Positions 9,129-17,762 of a stretch of DNA of 33,942 bases are shown piece by piece; positions within the stretch are counted from its first letter, which is position 1; every line of letters begins with the position of its first letter. The DNA is from a virus. A program made the translations under genes and the position numbers. The notes under the pieces are model-generated. The model had not been told where the DNA came from. It was given only the letters and a program-made list of their open reading frames with translations, and ran no database searches. The stretch spans positions 1-33,942 of IMG/VR virus record IMGVR_UViG_3300049825_000361; one strand, given 5' to 3'.

Positions 9129-10100
9129 ATGGCTGTTCTCACTGGTACCACGTCAACCTATGGCGTGACGACCGCGGGCGGTAACCGCGAAGACCTGGAA
9201 GATGTAATTTGGGATCTCTTCCCAGATGAAACCTATTGCCTGACAACCTTCGACAAAGTCGATGCGTCGGCGACCTACCACGAGTGGTTGCTCGACCGCC
9301 TTGTGGCTCCTGCTGCGAACTTGCAGATTGAAGGCGACGACCCGACGTTCACCTCGATTGTGAGCGCGTCACGGGTTGGCAACTTCCAGCAAATCAGCTC
9401 GAAGAAGTTCCTCGTTTCGCGTACCCAAGAACGGGTGGCGAAGGCCGGGCGGCGCACGGAAACTGCCCGTCAGATGGTCAAGCAGATGCGAGAGCTTAAG
9501 AACGACATGGAATTCGCCATTGTGCGAAACCAGGCCAGTTCGACGGGTGGCGCGGCAACGGGCCGGGCAACGGCGAGCATCGAGTCGTGGCTCTCTACGA
9601 ACCCGGTGCGGGCAACGACTACGGCCTCGGCCGCAACGACGGGCTTCTCGGGTGGTGTGGTTGCTGCACCGACGGACGGCACGACGTTTGCCGCGATGAC
9701 CGTCGCTTCGCTGAACCTGGCGCTGCAAGGCGCATGGTCGGCGGGCGGCTCGCCGACGCAGATTCTGGTCGGCCCCACGCAGAAGCAGGTGATCGATACC
9801 TTCACCGGTATCGCAACCCGGTTTGTGGATGTGGACAAGAGCGCTCAGGCGAGCATCATCAACGCGGCGAACATCTACGTGTCCAGCTTCGGCCGGCACA
9901 CGGTACGGATGCACCGTCACGTGCGAAGCTCGATCGTGTTGTGCCTGGACCCGGACTTGTGGGCGATTTCGTTCATTGACCGACCGTTCATGGAACCACT
10001 GGCTCAGACCGGCGACGCGAAGAAAACCATGATCCTCAGCGAATGGGGTTTGGTGAGTCGCAACGAAGCCGGTAACGGCAAGGTGGTAGCGGCGCTGTAA
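9129..10100 (+). CDS. Major capsid protein, SU10/DUF5309-type HK97 fold
   Basis: The shell protein. The N-terminal pattern (GGNREDLEDVIWDLFPDETYCLTTF, given here only as a motif around residues 17-41) is typical of the SU10-like major head family. The central basic segment around 100-130 is followed by a helix (TARQMVKQMRELKNDMEFAI) matching the long spine helix of the HK97 fold. A strong terminator follows at 10106-10128, fitting the usual high expression of coat genes. I rely on recognition of the family pattern and the gene order portal, scaffold, capsid. Confidence 0.85.
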   Translation: MAVLTGTTSTYGVTTAGGNREDLEDVIWDLFPDETYCLTTFDKVDASATYHEWLLDRLVAPAANLQIEGDDPTFTSIVSASRVGNFQQISSKKFLVSRTQERVAKAGRRTETARQMVKQMRELKNDMEFAIVRNQASSTGGAATGRATASIESWLSTNPVRATTTASAATTGFSGGVVAAPTDGTTFAAMTVASLNLALQGAWSAGGSPTQILVGPTQKQVIDTFTGIATRFVDVDKSAQASIINAANIYVSSFGRHTVRMHRHVRSSIVLCLDPDLWAISFIDRPFMEPLAQTGDAKKTMILSEWGLVSRNEAGNGKVVAAL

Positions 10101-10105
10101 CTCTG

Positions 10106-10128
10106 GGGCCCCTTCGGGGGCCCTATTT
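10106..10128 (+). terminator. Rho-independent terminator after capsid gene
   Basis: A perfect seven-base-pair stem, GGGCCCC and GGGGCCC, with a TTCG tetraloop is followed by TATTT. It lies six bases after the capsid stop and before the next ATG at 10134. It probably attenuates rather than stops the operon, since no promoter is visible just downstream. Confidence 0.85.
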
Positions 10129-10133
10129 CAAAC

Positions 10134-10475
10134 ATGTCTTACGCGCAGTTTTCATACGACCCGCTGACGGGTGTCCGCACCCTGATGGACTTCGACGAGT
10201 CCACGAACACGGCTCACTTTCTCCGGCAGGAAGACGTAGAACCGCTGATCGAGCGCGCTGCGGCGAATCGCGCCGCCAGAGGCGACGACGCGATGATGAA
10301 GAAGAGCGAGTACTTCTGCCTCTACGCATCCGTCCCTCCGACCATCGAGCATGAGTTGCTGAAGAAGGGCTTGAACCTCAGCCGCACCGATGACATGCCC
10401 AAGATCATCAAGGAAATCGAGGCGAACTACCCATACCTCAAGCACACGGAGCGCAAGCTGTGGCGGCCACGCTAG
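10134..10475 (+). CDS. Hypothetical post-capsid protein
   Basis: A 113-residue soluble protein (start ATG 10134, just after the terminator). It resembles the short protein of unknown role often found after the capsid gene in podoviruses (an N-terminal FSYDPLTGVRTLMDFDES strand region, a central helix, and a C-terminal NYPYLKHTERKLW). It overlaps the next gene by 16 bases. The family resemblance is from memory of pattern, not a search. Confidence 0.65.
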   Translation: MSYAQFSYDPLTGVRTLMDFDESTNTAHFLRQEDVEPLIERAAANRAARGDDAMMKKSEYFCLYASVPPTIEHELLKKGLNLSRTDDMPKIIKEIEANYPYLKHTERKLWRPR

Positions 10476-11815
10476 CCAGGCTTGCCGAAGCGCGGGACTT
10501 CGCTGACGAGAAGCAATACGACAAGGCATGGCCGATCCTCACTGAACTCCTCTATGAAGAGCCAGACGACCCGAAGATTCTGACCGTCGTTTGTGCCGTG
10601 CTGGACAAACAAGGCAATGCCCCCCTGGCCTACCAAATCGCCAAGCGAGTAACCGAACTGGCACCCAAAGCAGTAGCCCCATGGGTGAACCTGGGCAAGA
10701 CCGCAGATGCCCTCTGGCGGTATGCGGAGTCCGCCAACGCCTACCAGCGGGCCATGACGCTCGTTGACACACGAGACACAGAGACCAAGGCCAGCATCTT
10801 CAATAACCTGGCAGCCCTGCAAGTGCAGCACGGTGAGTTCAATCGCGCCAAGGGAAACTCCGAGCAAGCGCTGAAGTTCGACCCGGGGTTTCTCCGAGCG
10901 ACGCACAACCTCGGTATCTCGCAACTCGCCTTGAGGGACTGGGCAGGCTGGGACAACTTCGCCGCATCCCTCGGGTCGGACCATCGGGCCCTCTGGAAGT
11001 ACGGGGAAGAGCCGACGTGGACTGGCGAGCCCGGCAAGACGGTCGTGATCTACGGCGAGCAGGGTCTAGGGGACGAAATCTGCGCCGCCTCGATGGTGGA
11101 AGATGCCATTGACAGAGCAGGTAAAGTGATTCTCGACTGCGACGAAAGGCTAGCGACGCTGTTCGCCAGATCGTTCCCGCAAGCCAAAGTGTACGGCACC
11201 AGAACAGCCAAGGTGCTGAACTGGGACGAGGAAGATCACCAGGTTGACTACTCCATTGCTGCCATGCAGCTCGGGGCGATTTTCAGGACAACGGATGACA
11301 GTTGGAAGACAAAGCCCTACCTGAAAGCCGACCCAGAAGCTGTTCTGATGTGGAGGGCGCTGTGGGCGGCCAAGAAGAAACCTGCTGTTGGAATTGCCTG
11401 GACCGGTGGGATTCAATCGACGGCCAGGCACGTCCGCTCAATCGACCCTGCGATGCTCGCCCCGCTTCTCGGGATTGACGCGCACTTCGTGAACCTGCAA
11501 TACCAGAACGGACCGAGCCCTGCCGGCGTAAACACCTACGCGAACGTCACACTGAACAAGCAGGACTACGACCACACGGCCGCCCTGGTGGCATCCCTGG
11601 ATGCGGTGGTGTCGGTGCCAACAACTGTATGTCACTTAGCGGGAGCGTTGGGTGTTCCAACGGTCGCGATGAAGGCTAAAATCTCCTGCTGGAAGTATCA
11701 CAGCGGGCTCCAGTTTCACCCGTGCACCTTGGTCGAAAACGGCGGCGACTGGGGGAAGACAATCGATGCCGCTGCAATTGAGCTGCGCCGCATCCTGGCG
11801 CATCGAAAGGACTGA
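10460..11815 (+). CDS. TPR-domain glycosyltransferase
   Basis: The start is GTG 10460, inside the preceding gene. Residues about 5-155 form tandem tetratricopeptide helices (for example GKTADALWRYAESANAYQRA). A C-terminal domain of the GT-B TPR-glycosyltransferase kind follows: YGEQGLGDEI at 198-207, VGIAWTGG at 310-317, and a donor-site-like region DYDHTAALVASLDAVVS then PTTVCHLAGALG at about 369-398 with His392. Such proteins add sugars to protein or carbohydrate acceptors, the TPR part often choosing a protein partner. Located inside the head-tail operon, it plausibly glycosylates a virion protein. The sugar and target are unknown. Confidence 0.85.
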   Translation: MAATLARLAEARDFADEKQYDKAWPILTELLYEEPDDPKILTVVCAVLDKQGNAPLAYQIAKRVTELAPKAVAPWVNLGKTADALWRYAESANAYQRAMTLVDTRDTETKASIFNNLAALQVQHGEFNRAKGNSEQALKFDPGFLRATHNLGISQLALRDWAGWDNFAASLGSDHRALWKYGEEPTWTGEPGKTVVIYGEQGLGDEICAASMVEDAIDRAGKVILDCDERLATLFARSFPQAKVYGTRTAKVLNWDEEDHQVDYSIAAMQLGAIFRTTDDSWKTKPYLKADPEAVLMWRALWAAKKKPAVGIAWTGGIQSTARHVRSIDPAMLAPLLGIDAHFVNLQYQNGPSPAGVNTYANVTLNKQDYDHTAALVASLDAVVSVPTTVCHLAGALGVPTVAMKAKISCWKYHSGLQFHPCTLVENGGDWGKTIDAAAIELRRILAHRKD

Positions 11816-11816
11816 A

Positions 11817-11966
11817 ATGGGCGCGACCAAGCAAGCCATCCACCAACACCGAGCCAAAGTGGCGTCGGCCAAACACGCAAGCACCGTTCCCCCGCTGCAA
11901 AAGGCAGAGAAGAACATGGCCGGCAAAGTGCAGGCATACCAAATGAAAGGCCCGAAAGGCAAATGA
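11817..11966 (+). CDS. Small basic protein
   Basis: A 49-residue, Lys/Ala/Gln-rich basic peptide from ATG 11817, one base after the stop of the glycosyltransferase. It ends in an ATGA overlap with the next gene. An upstream in-frame ATG at 11766 lies inside the glycosyltransferase and is less likely. Composition suggests nucleic-acid or acidic-protein binding. Function unknown. Confidence 0.65.
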   Translation: MGATKQAIHQHRAKVASAKHASTVPPLQKAEKNMAGKVQAYQMKGPKGK

Positions 11967-12205
11967 AATTCGAACTCAATCCAGACCTGTTTAACGCTGT
12001 CATCGGCCTGATGCGGGAGGCGCCGGTTCCTCACAAAGTGAGCGATCCGGTGATTCAGGCGCTATTGCAGCAGGCAAACAACCAGCCAACAAACCCACCG
12101 CCCGAGATGCCAGCCGTGGCAGCGGTCAAGCGGCGCGGGCGCACGCCTGGTTCGAAGAACAAAGCCAAGGCGGTGAACGGGCACGACGCACAACCGGCCG
12201 CCTGA
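11963..12205 (+). CDS. Hypothetical protein with AT-hook-like basic motif
   Basis: An 80-residue protein coupled by ATGA to the gene before. Residues about 56-67 read KRRGRTPGSKNK, an AT-hook-like basic motif, after a Pro-rich linker. It could touch DNA or serve as a disordered tail. It is sandwiched between the two glycosyltransferase genes. Function unknown. Confidence 0.65.
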   Translation: MKFELNPDLFNAVIGLMREAPVPHKVSDPVIQALLQQANNQPTNPPPEMPAVAAVKRRGRTPGSKNKAKAVNGHDAQPAA

Positions 12206-12859
12206 ATGGAGCCTTTGCGTGTCTTCATCGGAGTTGACGGCCGCCAGCCGGTTGCGCTGACGGTGGCCGCGCATTCGGTCAGCGCACATTCAAGTAAACC
12301 AGTAGCTGTCACGGCGCTGCGGTTGAACCAACTCCCGATCACCCGAAGAGGTCTGACCGAATTTACCTACAGCCGCTGGCTGGTGCCATGGCTCTGTGGG
12401 TTCAAGGGCAAGGCGCTGTTCATGGATGGCGACATGCTAGTGCGCGGCGATGTAGCGGAACTATTCGAGCACGGCGGCATGAACGCAGTGAGCGTAATGC
12501 AGCAGCAGGAGCGGTTCGAGTGGGCGAGCTTGATGCTATTCAACTGCGGGGCGTGCCACATCCTCACCCCTGAGTACGTGCAGGACGAGAAGAACAAGCT
12601 CTTCCCGCTCGACTGGGCACCCTACGTCGGAGAGTTGCCGAGGGATTGGAACCACTGCGTTGGCTACATGGACCCGATCTATGCGGCCACGGCCAAGCTG
12701 ATCCACTACACGGCAGGGCTGCCGGTGTGGGAGGAAACGCAGGGCAATCAGGAGGCCGATTACTGGTTCAAGGAGTTCGACGAGGCTATCTCGACGTGCT
12801 CCTACAATGACCTTATGGGCCAGTCGATTCACCACGAACGCAAGAAGGCAGCAGCATGA
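12206..12859 (+). CDS. Glycosyltransferase, GT8-like (GT-A fold)
   Basis: A 217-residue protein starting directly after the preceding stop (TGA then ATG). The opening PLRVFIGVDGRQPVA and the metal-binding DGD motif (Asp74-Gly-Asp76, in ALFMDGDMLV) are those of retaining GT-A enzymes of the GT8 type. A conserved-looking SLMLFNCGA strand follows at about 108-116, then PRDWNH at 145-150 and KLIHYTAG at 164-171, a likely second metal-ligand His167. It is shorter than bacterial GT8 enzymes but has the core. With 10460-11815 it makes two unlike sugar transferases in one structural operon. Confidence 0.85.
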   Translation: MEPLRVFIGVDGRQPVALTVAAHSVSAHSSKPVAVTALRLNQLPITRRGLTEFTYSRWLVPWLCGFKGKALFMDGDMLVRGDVAELFEHGGMNAVSVMQQQERFEWASLMLFNCGACHILTPEYVQDEKNKLFPLDWAPYVGELPRDWNHCVGYMDPIYAATAKLIHYTAGLPVWEETQGNQEADYWFKEFDEAISTCSYNDLMGQSIHHERKKAAA

Positions 12860-13239
12860 ACATCACCCTGAACCGATTCGGCCGAAAACAAGTCAACGCG
12901 ACCTCTGGTAACGTCGCTGCGGCCGTGGCGACCGCGACCCTCCCGGCGGTTGCCGGACGGATCAACTTCCTGACCAGCTTCGAAGTGACCGGGGGTGGCG
13001 CAACGGCCGGTTCGCTGGTTGTCGTCACTGTCACAGGGCTGCTTGGTGGAACGCTGAGCTACATCTTCGCCCCGCCTGCCGGAGCGACACTCGGAGCAAC
13101 CCCTCTGACGGTTGCATTTCCCTACCCACTGGAGGCCACAGGCACGAACACCGCCATTGCGGTGTCGTGCCCAAGTCTCGGAGCGGGGAACACGAATGCC
13201 GCAGTCTGTGCCCACGGGTACACCATCGCGTCGCAATGA
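12856..13239 (+). CDS. Decoration-like virion protein, paralogue of 6576-6986
   Basis: A 127-residue beta-rich protein (ATGA overlap with the glycosyltransferase). It shares with 6576-6986 a run of matching segments in the same order: FEVTGGGATAGS, VTVTGLLGGT, PPAGATLGATPL and GAGNTNAAVCAHGY. Probably a surface protein. Being located between a glycosyltransferase and a methyltransferase makes it a candidate substrate, which is inference. Confidence 0.75.
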   Translation: MNITLNRFGRKQVNATSGNVAAAVATATLPAVAGRINFLTSFEVTGGGATAGSLVVVTVTGLLGGTLSYIFAPPAGATLGATPLTVAFPYPLEATGTNTAIAVSCPSLGAGNTNAAVCAHGYTIASQ

Positions 13240-13246
13240 AATAGCG

Positions 13247-13795
13247 ATGAGCGCACTGTTCAGCAGAGGCTATATGGCGCAGCAGACCGCAATGCATGCG
13301 GATGCTGCCCACCCCTACGGCATCGCCTCGGCCCAATACGCCCCGATGGTCGCCAAAATCATCGACCAGTACGCGGTGGATGCTCTGCTCGACTACGGGG
13401 CGGGGTCGCGACTCACGCTCATTAAAACCATTTCGGAGCAGCGCCTTGTCAAACGCAAGTTCGAATACCACGCCTACGAACCTTCAGGCGACGCTCACTC
13501 CGCCACCCCAGAGCCCACGGAGATGGTTGCCTGTATCGATGTTCTGGAGCACATCGAGCCGGAGTGCCTAGCTGCGGTGCTCGACGATCTCAAGCGCCTG
13601 ACGCTGAAGATCGGCCTGTTCACTGTGTCCACAGTACTGGCAGGCAAGACTCTCCCGGATGGTAGAAACGCACACCTGATCGTCGAGCCGGCAGAATGGT
13701 GGTTGCCGAAGATCACCGACCGCTTCCGGTTGCAGAGCTTCCAGCGCAACAAGGGCGGGTTTGTCGTGCTCGTCTCACCGATTGAAGAACCATGA
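13247..13795 (+). CDS. Class I SAM-dependent methyltransferase-like protein
   Basis: A 182-residue protein. I place the start at ATG 13247, just after the stop of the preceding gene, rather than at upstream in-frame codons inside that gene. The AdoMet-binding loop DYGAGSR lies at 49-55, and the motif IDVLEHIEPE at 97-106 is the usual post-strand-4 signature. An EPS acidic position near 78-80 fits motif II. The fold is complete but small. Neighbours suggest methylation of a sugar or virion protein rather than DNA. The substrate is not visible. Confidence 0.8.
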   Translation: MSALFSRGYMAQQTAMHADAAHPYGIASAQYAPMVAKIIDQYAVDALLDYGAGSRLTLIKTISEQRLVKRKFEYHAYEPSGDAHSATPEPTEMVACIDVLEHIEPECLAAVLDDLKRLTLKIGLFTVSTVLAGKTLPDGRNAHLIVEPAEWWLPKITDRFRLQSFQRNKGGFVVLVSPIEEP

Positions 13796-14415
13796 GCATC
13801 ACGACCTACGGCGAACTGAAAACCGCAGTCGGGGTATGGTTGAACCGCACCGACCTGACTAGCTACATCCCGGATTTCATCCGCCTGGGTGAGCAGCGAA
13901 TCTACTACGGCAGCAGCGACCCGTTTCCATCGACCCCTCTGCGAGTGCCGGCGATGCAGACGCAAGCAACTGGGACGCTTTCCGCAAGTTCGATTGCCTT
14001 TCCGACACGGTGGTTAGAGCCGATCCGCATCGCCGTATCGAGTGGGGGAACGTCAATCTCGCTCCAATACATGCCGCCTGAGAGGTTTTCGGAAGCGCAG
14101 AACAGCTCCGCCCCGCCTAGTGCCTACACCTACCTGAACAACACGATCCAGACCGCGGGGACAGGAGCCGCAAGCTACACGCTGGACTACTACGCGGCAT
14201 TTGCCACGCTCACGGCCGATGCCGATACGAACTGGATATTCTCGAATGCTCCAGGCATCTACCTGTATGCCGCACTCATCGAATCCGCACCGTTCATCGG
14301 CGATGCACCCATGCTCAACGGGTGGCTTGCGATGTTTAAATCGCAGATTGCAGCAGTGAACCGGGCGACGAAGTATCAGGGTGGCGGTGCGCTCGCCACG
14401 CGCGTGGTGCAATGA
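13792..14415 (+). CDS. Head-tail adaptor protein, SU10-like
   Basis: A 207-residue protein coupled by ATGA on both sides. The N-terminal pattern ITTYGELKTAVGVWLNRTDL then IPDFIRLGEQRI is characteristic of the adaptor ring that joins portal to tail in SU10-type podoviruses. A later beta region (LDYYAAFATLT) and a helical C-terminus fit the family. It precedes the nozzle gene, as expected. Confidence 0.8.
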   Translation: MSITTYGELKTAVGVWLNRTDLTSYIPDFIRLGEQRIYYGSSDPFPSTPLRVPAMQTQATGTLSASSIAFPTRWLEPIRIAVSSGGTSISLQYMPPERFSEAQNSSAPPSAYTYLNNTIQTAGTGAASYTLDYYAAFATLTADADTNWIFSNAPGIYLYAALIESAPFIGDAPMLNGWLAMFKSQIAAVNRATKYQGGGALATRVVQ

Positions 14416-15896
14416 ACAACCTGCTGGGATTCGCGCCGGACCTGCCGACGACGACACCCGGCATCATCATCGATTGCACGCAGTTCATTCCCTATGACTC
14501 AGGGATGCGCGCGGCTCCGAGCCTAAACACCCAAGCGGATGCACTGGCGGCAGCATGTAGAGGGGCTGCAACGCTGACCAAGCTCGACGGCACGCGCCGG
14601 GTCTTCGCAGGCACTGCCGCTGACATGTACGAACTGAGCGGCTCCACTTGGGGAGATGTCAGCCGAGCAGCAAACTACACGCTCGGGGCAGACACCCGGT
14701 GGTCGTTCACACAGTTCGGGGATACCTCGGTTGCCTCCAGTATCGACAACGTGATTCAGACGAGCGTTGCGGGTGCTTTCGCAGACCAGGCCACAGCCCC
14801 ACAAGCCAGAATTGTCGAGTCCGTTCTGTCCAGTGGCGGCGGGTTCGTGTTCGCGTTCAACACCATCGACGCGACCTACGGGACGAGCCAGGACAGATGG
14901 TGGTGCTGCGCGCTGAACAACGTGACGAGCTGGACACCAAGCGTAGCAAGCCAAGCCACAACGGGCCGGCTACTCGGAGTGGAAGGCCCGATCACAGCTG
15001 CGAAGAAACTCGGTGCTGACCGAATCGTCGCCTACAAAGCACAAGCTCTCTACACCGGGGTCTACGTTGGCCCTCCAACGGTGTGGGCGTGGACTGAGTT
15101 GCCGACGTTCGGAGTAGCCGGCCCGGATGCCGTGGCGGACATCGGAACAGCACACTTCTGCGTGAGCGAAGATGACCTGTACATCTTCGACGGAGCGCGA
15201 CCGATCCCGGTGGCGACGAACAAGGTGCGGCAGTGGTTCATCGACAATTCGTCAGGAACCTACCGCTACCGCACGACAGTGCAGCACGACCGGCAGCATG
15301 ACTTGGTGTGGGTGTTCTTCGTCAGCGAAGGATCAAGCACTGGCGACCGGGACCGGTGCCTGGTCTACCATCTGAAGACCCAACAATGGGGCAAGGCGGA
15401 TAGGACGGTAGAGGCGGCGCTGATCTTCAACCAGCCGACCGTGACGTTCGACTCAGATGCGGGTACGTTCGACTCAGCAACCGACCCGTTCGATGCAGTG
15501 AGCCCTGGGAACCGGCTTGTTGCGGTGTTCGACTCGTCGCACGTCCTGAGCACGCTGGACGGGACTCCTGGGGCTACGAGCTTCACCCTGCACGACATCG
15601 GGGACGACAACGTAGTGTCGAAAATCTGTGTGAACGCCAAGAGAGAAGCAGAGCCGATCCGCTTGCAGTACATGACCACCCCAAGCAGTGCGAGCATTGA
15701 CGGGTTCTACACCATGGCGACGGGGCTGACCCAAACTACCGGTGTAACGCAGAGCGCATCGGATGTGCCTGCCAACGGCTCGAACGCGTTCTTCATCCGG
15801 CAAACCGCCAGATGGCACCGGTTGAAGTTCAACTTCACGGGGCTTTGCAGGGTCGCTGGGTACAATGTGCCACTCGCCGAGGCTGGGAAAAGATGA
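14412..15896 (+). CDS. Tail nozzle / stabilisation protein (beta-propeller-like)
   Basis: A 494-residue protein after the adaptor. It shows repeated beta-blade patterns (TKLDGTRRVFAG, YELSGSTW, DDLYIFDGARPIPV) and the C-terminal repeat TFDSDAGTFDSATDPFDA, both typical of the hub or nozzle proteins that close podovirus tails. It caps the tail channel and binds fibres. It overlaps the next gene as ATGA. I am confident of the structural class and less so of the precise subunit name. Confidence 0.75.
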   Translation: MNNLLGFAPDLPTTTPGIIIDCTQFIPYDSGMRAAPSLNTQADALAAACRGAATLTKLDGTRRVFAGTAADMYELSGSTWGDVSRAANYTLGADTRWSFTQFGDTSVASSIDNVIQTSVAGAFADQATAPQARIVESVLSSGGGFVFAFNTIDATYGTSQDRWWCCALNNVTSWTPSVASQATTGRLLGVEGPITAAKKLGADRIVAYKAQALYTGVYVGPPTVWAWTELPTFGVAGPDAVADIGTAHFCVSEDDLYIFDGARPIPVATNKVRQWFIDNSSGTYRYRTTVQHDRQHDLVWVFFVSEGSSTGDRDRCLVYHLKTQQWGKADRTVEAALIFNQPTVTFDSDAGTFDSATDPFDAVSPGNRLVAVFDSSHVLSTLDGTPGATSFTLHDIGDDNVVSKICVNAKREAEPIRLQYMTTPSSASIDGFYTMATGLTQTTGVTQSASDVPANGSNAFFIRQTARWHRLKFNFTGLCRVAGYNVPLAEAGKR

Positions 15897-16435
15897 GCGC
15901 ATGGCAGAGCCCATGGACCGACGCTGAGTTGTCGGCGATGTCGTTCCTCGACCTGGTGAAGTTGCGCGAGCAGAACAAAAGCAAGGCCGCGCAGAACCAT
16001 CTAGCCCCATACGAGCATCAAGCCTTCGTGCGGTATGCCACCCAGGAAGACGGCCCCCTCATGGGAGGGCTGCTTGCTGCTGGAGGAGCCCCGTACTACT
16101 TGGCGAAGAAACTCTCATCCGACAACTTCGGCGCGCGCAGTGACCCATCGCTAGGCCAGATCGGGGCTGGACTGATGGGATTCGGCCAAGGGCTTCAGAA
16201 CTGGAATGCATCGAAGGTCAAAACCAAGGTCCGGGACGCGGGGCTGCTTCCCTATACCGAACCCGACCTACCGAGTATCGCGACGAGAGCCGCACCGATG
16301 ACTGATTTCGCAGCCCAGCAAGACCCAGAAACCCCGGCGACGCCGGAAGACATCGCAGCCGAGATGAAACGCAGGGCAGAACTCAAGCAGATGCTGACAG
16401 GCAGGTATCTGCAAACCCGTGGCGGGGCGCTGTGA
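15893..16435 (+). CDS. Hypothetical structural/internal protein
   Basis: A 180-residue protein starting in an ATGA overlap at 15893. It has a helical N-terminus (SFLDLVKLREQNKSKAAQN), a Gly/Ala/Leu hydrophobic patch around 57-67 and an acidic helical C-terminus. It could be a small ejection or tail-core protein, since the larger internal proteins follow nearby. No family recognised. Confidence 0.65.
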   Translation: MSAWQSPWTDAELSAMSFLDLVKLREQNKSKAAQNHLAPYEHQAFVRYATQEDGPLMGGLLAAGGAPYYLAKKLSSDNFGARSDPSLGQIGAGLMGFGQGLQNWNASKVKTKVRDAGLLPYTEPDLPSIATRAAPMTDFAAQQDPETPATPEDIAAEMKRRAELKQMLTGRYLQTRGGAL

Positions 16436-16836
16436 AAGTCAATGCCGATGGCCGCCTTCCGATTGGGATGGACAAGACAGATGCATTTGCGCTGTACGCC
16501 ATCTTCCGAGACTTCGCGCGCCAGATCAACGCCCTGACCGACCACACCATGACCAAAGCAACCCACAGCGCAGCCCTCACAGCGGATACTCTGGTGAGGA
16601 CCGGTGCCTCAACTTACCGAGGGTTCACGGTAACCACCGTGACCGCTGTCGGCCTGATTGACATCAGAGATGGGGTTGCTGCTGGCGGAGGTGTGATAAT
16701 CGACACGATCCCAGTGGGAACGGCGGCCGGAACGCGGGTGGAAAAGCAAGTCGGTGTAACCTGCGAAAACGGCATCTTTGTCGATTTCGCAGCCGGGACG
16801 ACCGGAACAGTAAACATTCTTTACGAGGGCGAGTGA
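16432..16836 (+). CDS. Hypothetical tail-associated protein (GTG start)
   Basis: A 134-residue protein starting at GTG 16432 in a GTGA overlap. A short helix (TDAFALYAIFRDFARQINAL) is followed by a beta-rich Gly/Val/Thr domain ending TGTVNILYEGE. This helix-plus-beta layout is common in small fibre or appendage proteins. No family recognised. Confidence 0.65.
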   Translation: MKVNADGRLPIGMDKTDAFALYAIFRDFARQINALTDHTMTKATHSAALTADTLVRTGASTYRGFTVTTVTAVGLIDIRDGVAAGGGVIIDTIPVGTAAGTRVEKQVGVTCENGIFVDFAAGTTGTVNILYEGE

Positions 16837-17225
16837 TGGAAGGTATGCAAACCGCCTTCGATGTGATTTCGAGAGCGGTCATGTCGGCCAAGGGGACAGG
16901 ACGTGAGTATCGATCGGACGATGCGGCGACCTACCACGTCGGGGCAATTTTCATCAAGCATATGCCACTCAAGCGCACGGGCGATTGCATCGTGCAGCAC
17001 TCGCACACGCACCCGCATGTGACGCTGATTGCCAGCGGGGCAGTGTTGATGTCTTTGGACGGCGCAGAGGATTCGGTACACACCGCCCCGGCGTTCATCG
17101 AGATCAAGGCAGGGGCTCACCATGCATTCACGGCGATTGAAGACGACACAAACGCCTATTGCATTCACGACCTGACCGGCCTGGACTACCAGTCCGACGC
17201 CGATCTCGGAACGGCCTTCACATGA
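16836..17225 (+). CDS. Cupin-like protein
   Basis: A 129-residue protein, placed at ATG 16836 although a GTG at 16833 is also in frame. A His cluster, QHSHTHPHVTL (His55, 57, 59, 61), followed by a Gly turn and later His95/His96 fits the two metal-binding motifs of a single-domain cupin. Cupins are beta-barrel enzymes or binders, often with Fe or Mn. It is coupled to the 2-oxoglutarate oxygenase that follows, so the two may act in one modification. The reaction is unknown. Confidence 0.7.
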   Translation: MEGMQTAFDVISRAVMSAKGTGREYRSDDAATYHVGAIFIKHMPLKRTGDCIVQHSHTHPHVTLIASGAVLMSLDGAEDSVHTAPAFIEIKAGAHHAFTAIEDDTNAYCIHDLTGLDYQSDADLGTAFT

Positions 17226-17758
17226 AGAAGATCGAACTCGTTTCGTCTGGCGCCAGAGTGGACTCGATCTATTGGGCGCTGCGAGCGCACCCGGAGTTGT
17301 GGAACACGCACACCACTCGCACGGCAGACCCTGCCAGCCCGCACCACGGGCTAGATGACATCTGGGCGCGGTTTGGCGAAGAGGCGAGAGCGGAGGACGG
17401 GTTGCCGCACGATTCGGTGTGGTATCCCTCGGCGGATGTACTGGGGATCAAGCCCTTATGCTTCGACCTGATGCGCGCCGTGTGCGGGGTGGGACTTGGT
17501 GGGGTGCTCATTACGAGGATTCCAGCCGGAGCCACATGCAAGCCGCACAAAGACCCAGGATGGCACGCGCGGCGGTATCAAAAGTTCGGGGTCCAGATCG
17601 CCAGCGCTCCAGGGCAGAAGTTCTGCTTCGACAATGAAGAGCTAGAGACGAAGCCAGGCGATGTGTTTTGGTTCGACAATCAGCATACGCACTGGGTCAC
17701 GAACGACACGCCATATGAGCGTGTAACGATGATCGTGTGTATCAGGAAGGACGGGTAA
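17222..17758 (+). CDS. Aspartyl/asparaginyl beta-hydroxylase-like 2-oxoglutarate Fe(II) oxygenase
   Basis: A 178-residue protein starting in an ATGA overlap at 17222. The metal triad reads KPHKD (His109, Asp111) and QHTHW (His157), with Arg167 in PYERVTMIV as likely 2-oxoglutarate anchor. PGDVFWFDNQHTHWVTND is the characteristic C-terminal beta strand pair of the family. Known members hydroxylate Asp or Asn side chains, or small amino-acid-containing products. In a virion operon a structural-protein substrate is plausible but inferred. Confidence 0.85.
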   Translation: MKKIELVSSGARVDSIYWALRAHPELWNTHTTRTADPASPHHGLDDIWARFGEEARAEDGLPHDSVWYPSADVLGIKPLCFDLMRAVCGVGLGGVLITRIPAGATCKPHKDPGWHARRYQKFGVQIASAPGQKFCFDNEELETKPGDVFWFDNQHTHWVTNDTPYERVTMIVCIRKDG

Positions 17759-17762
17759 GGCT

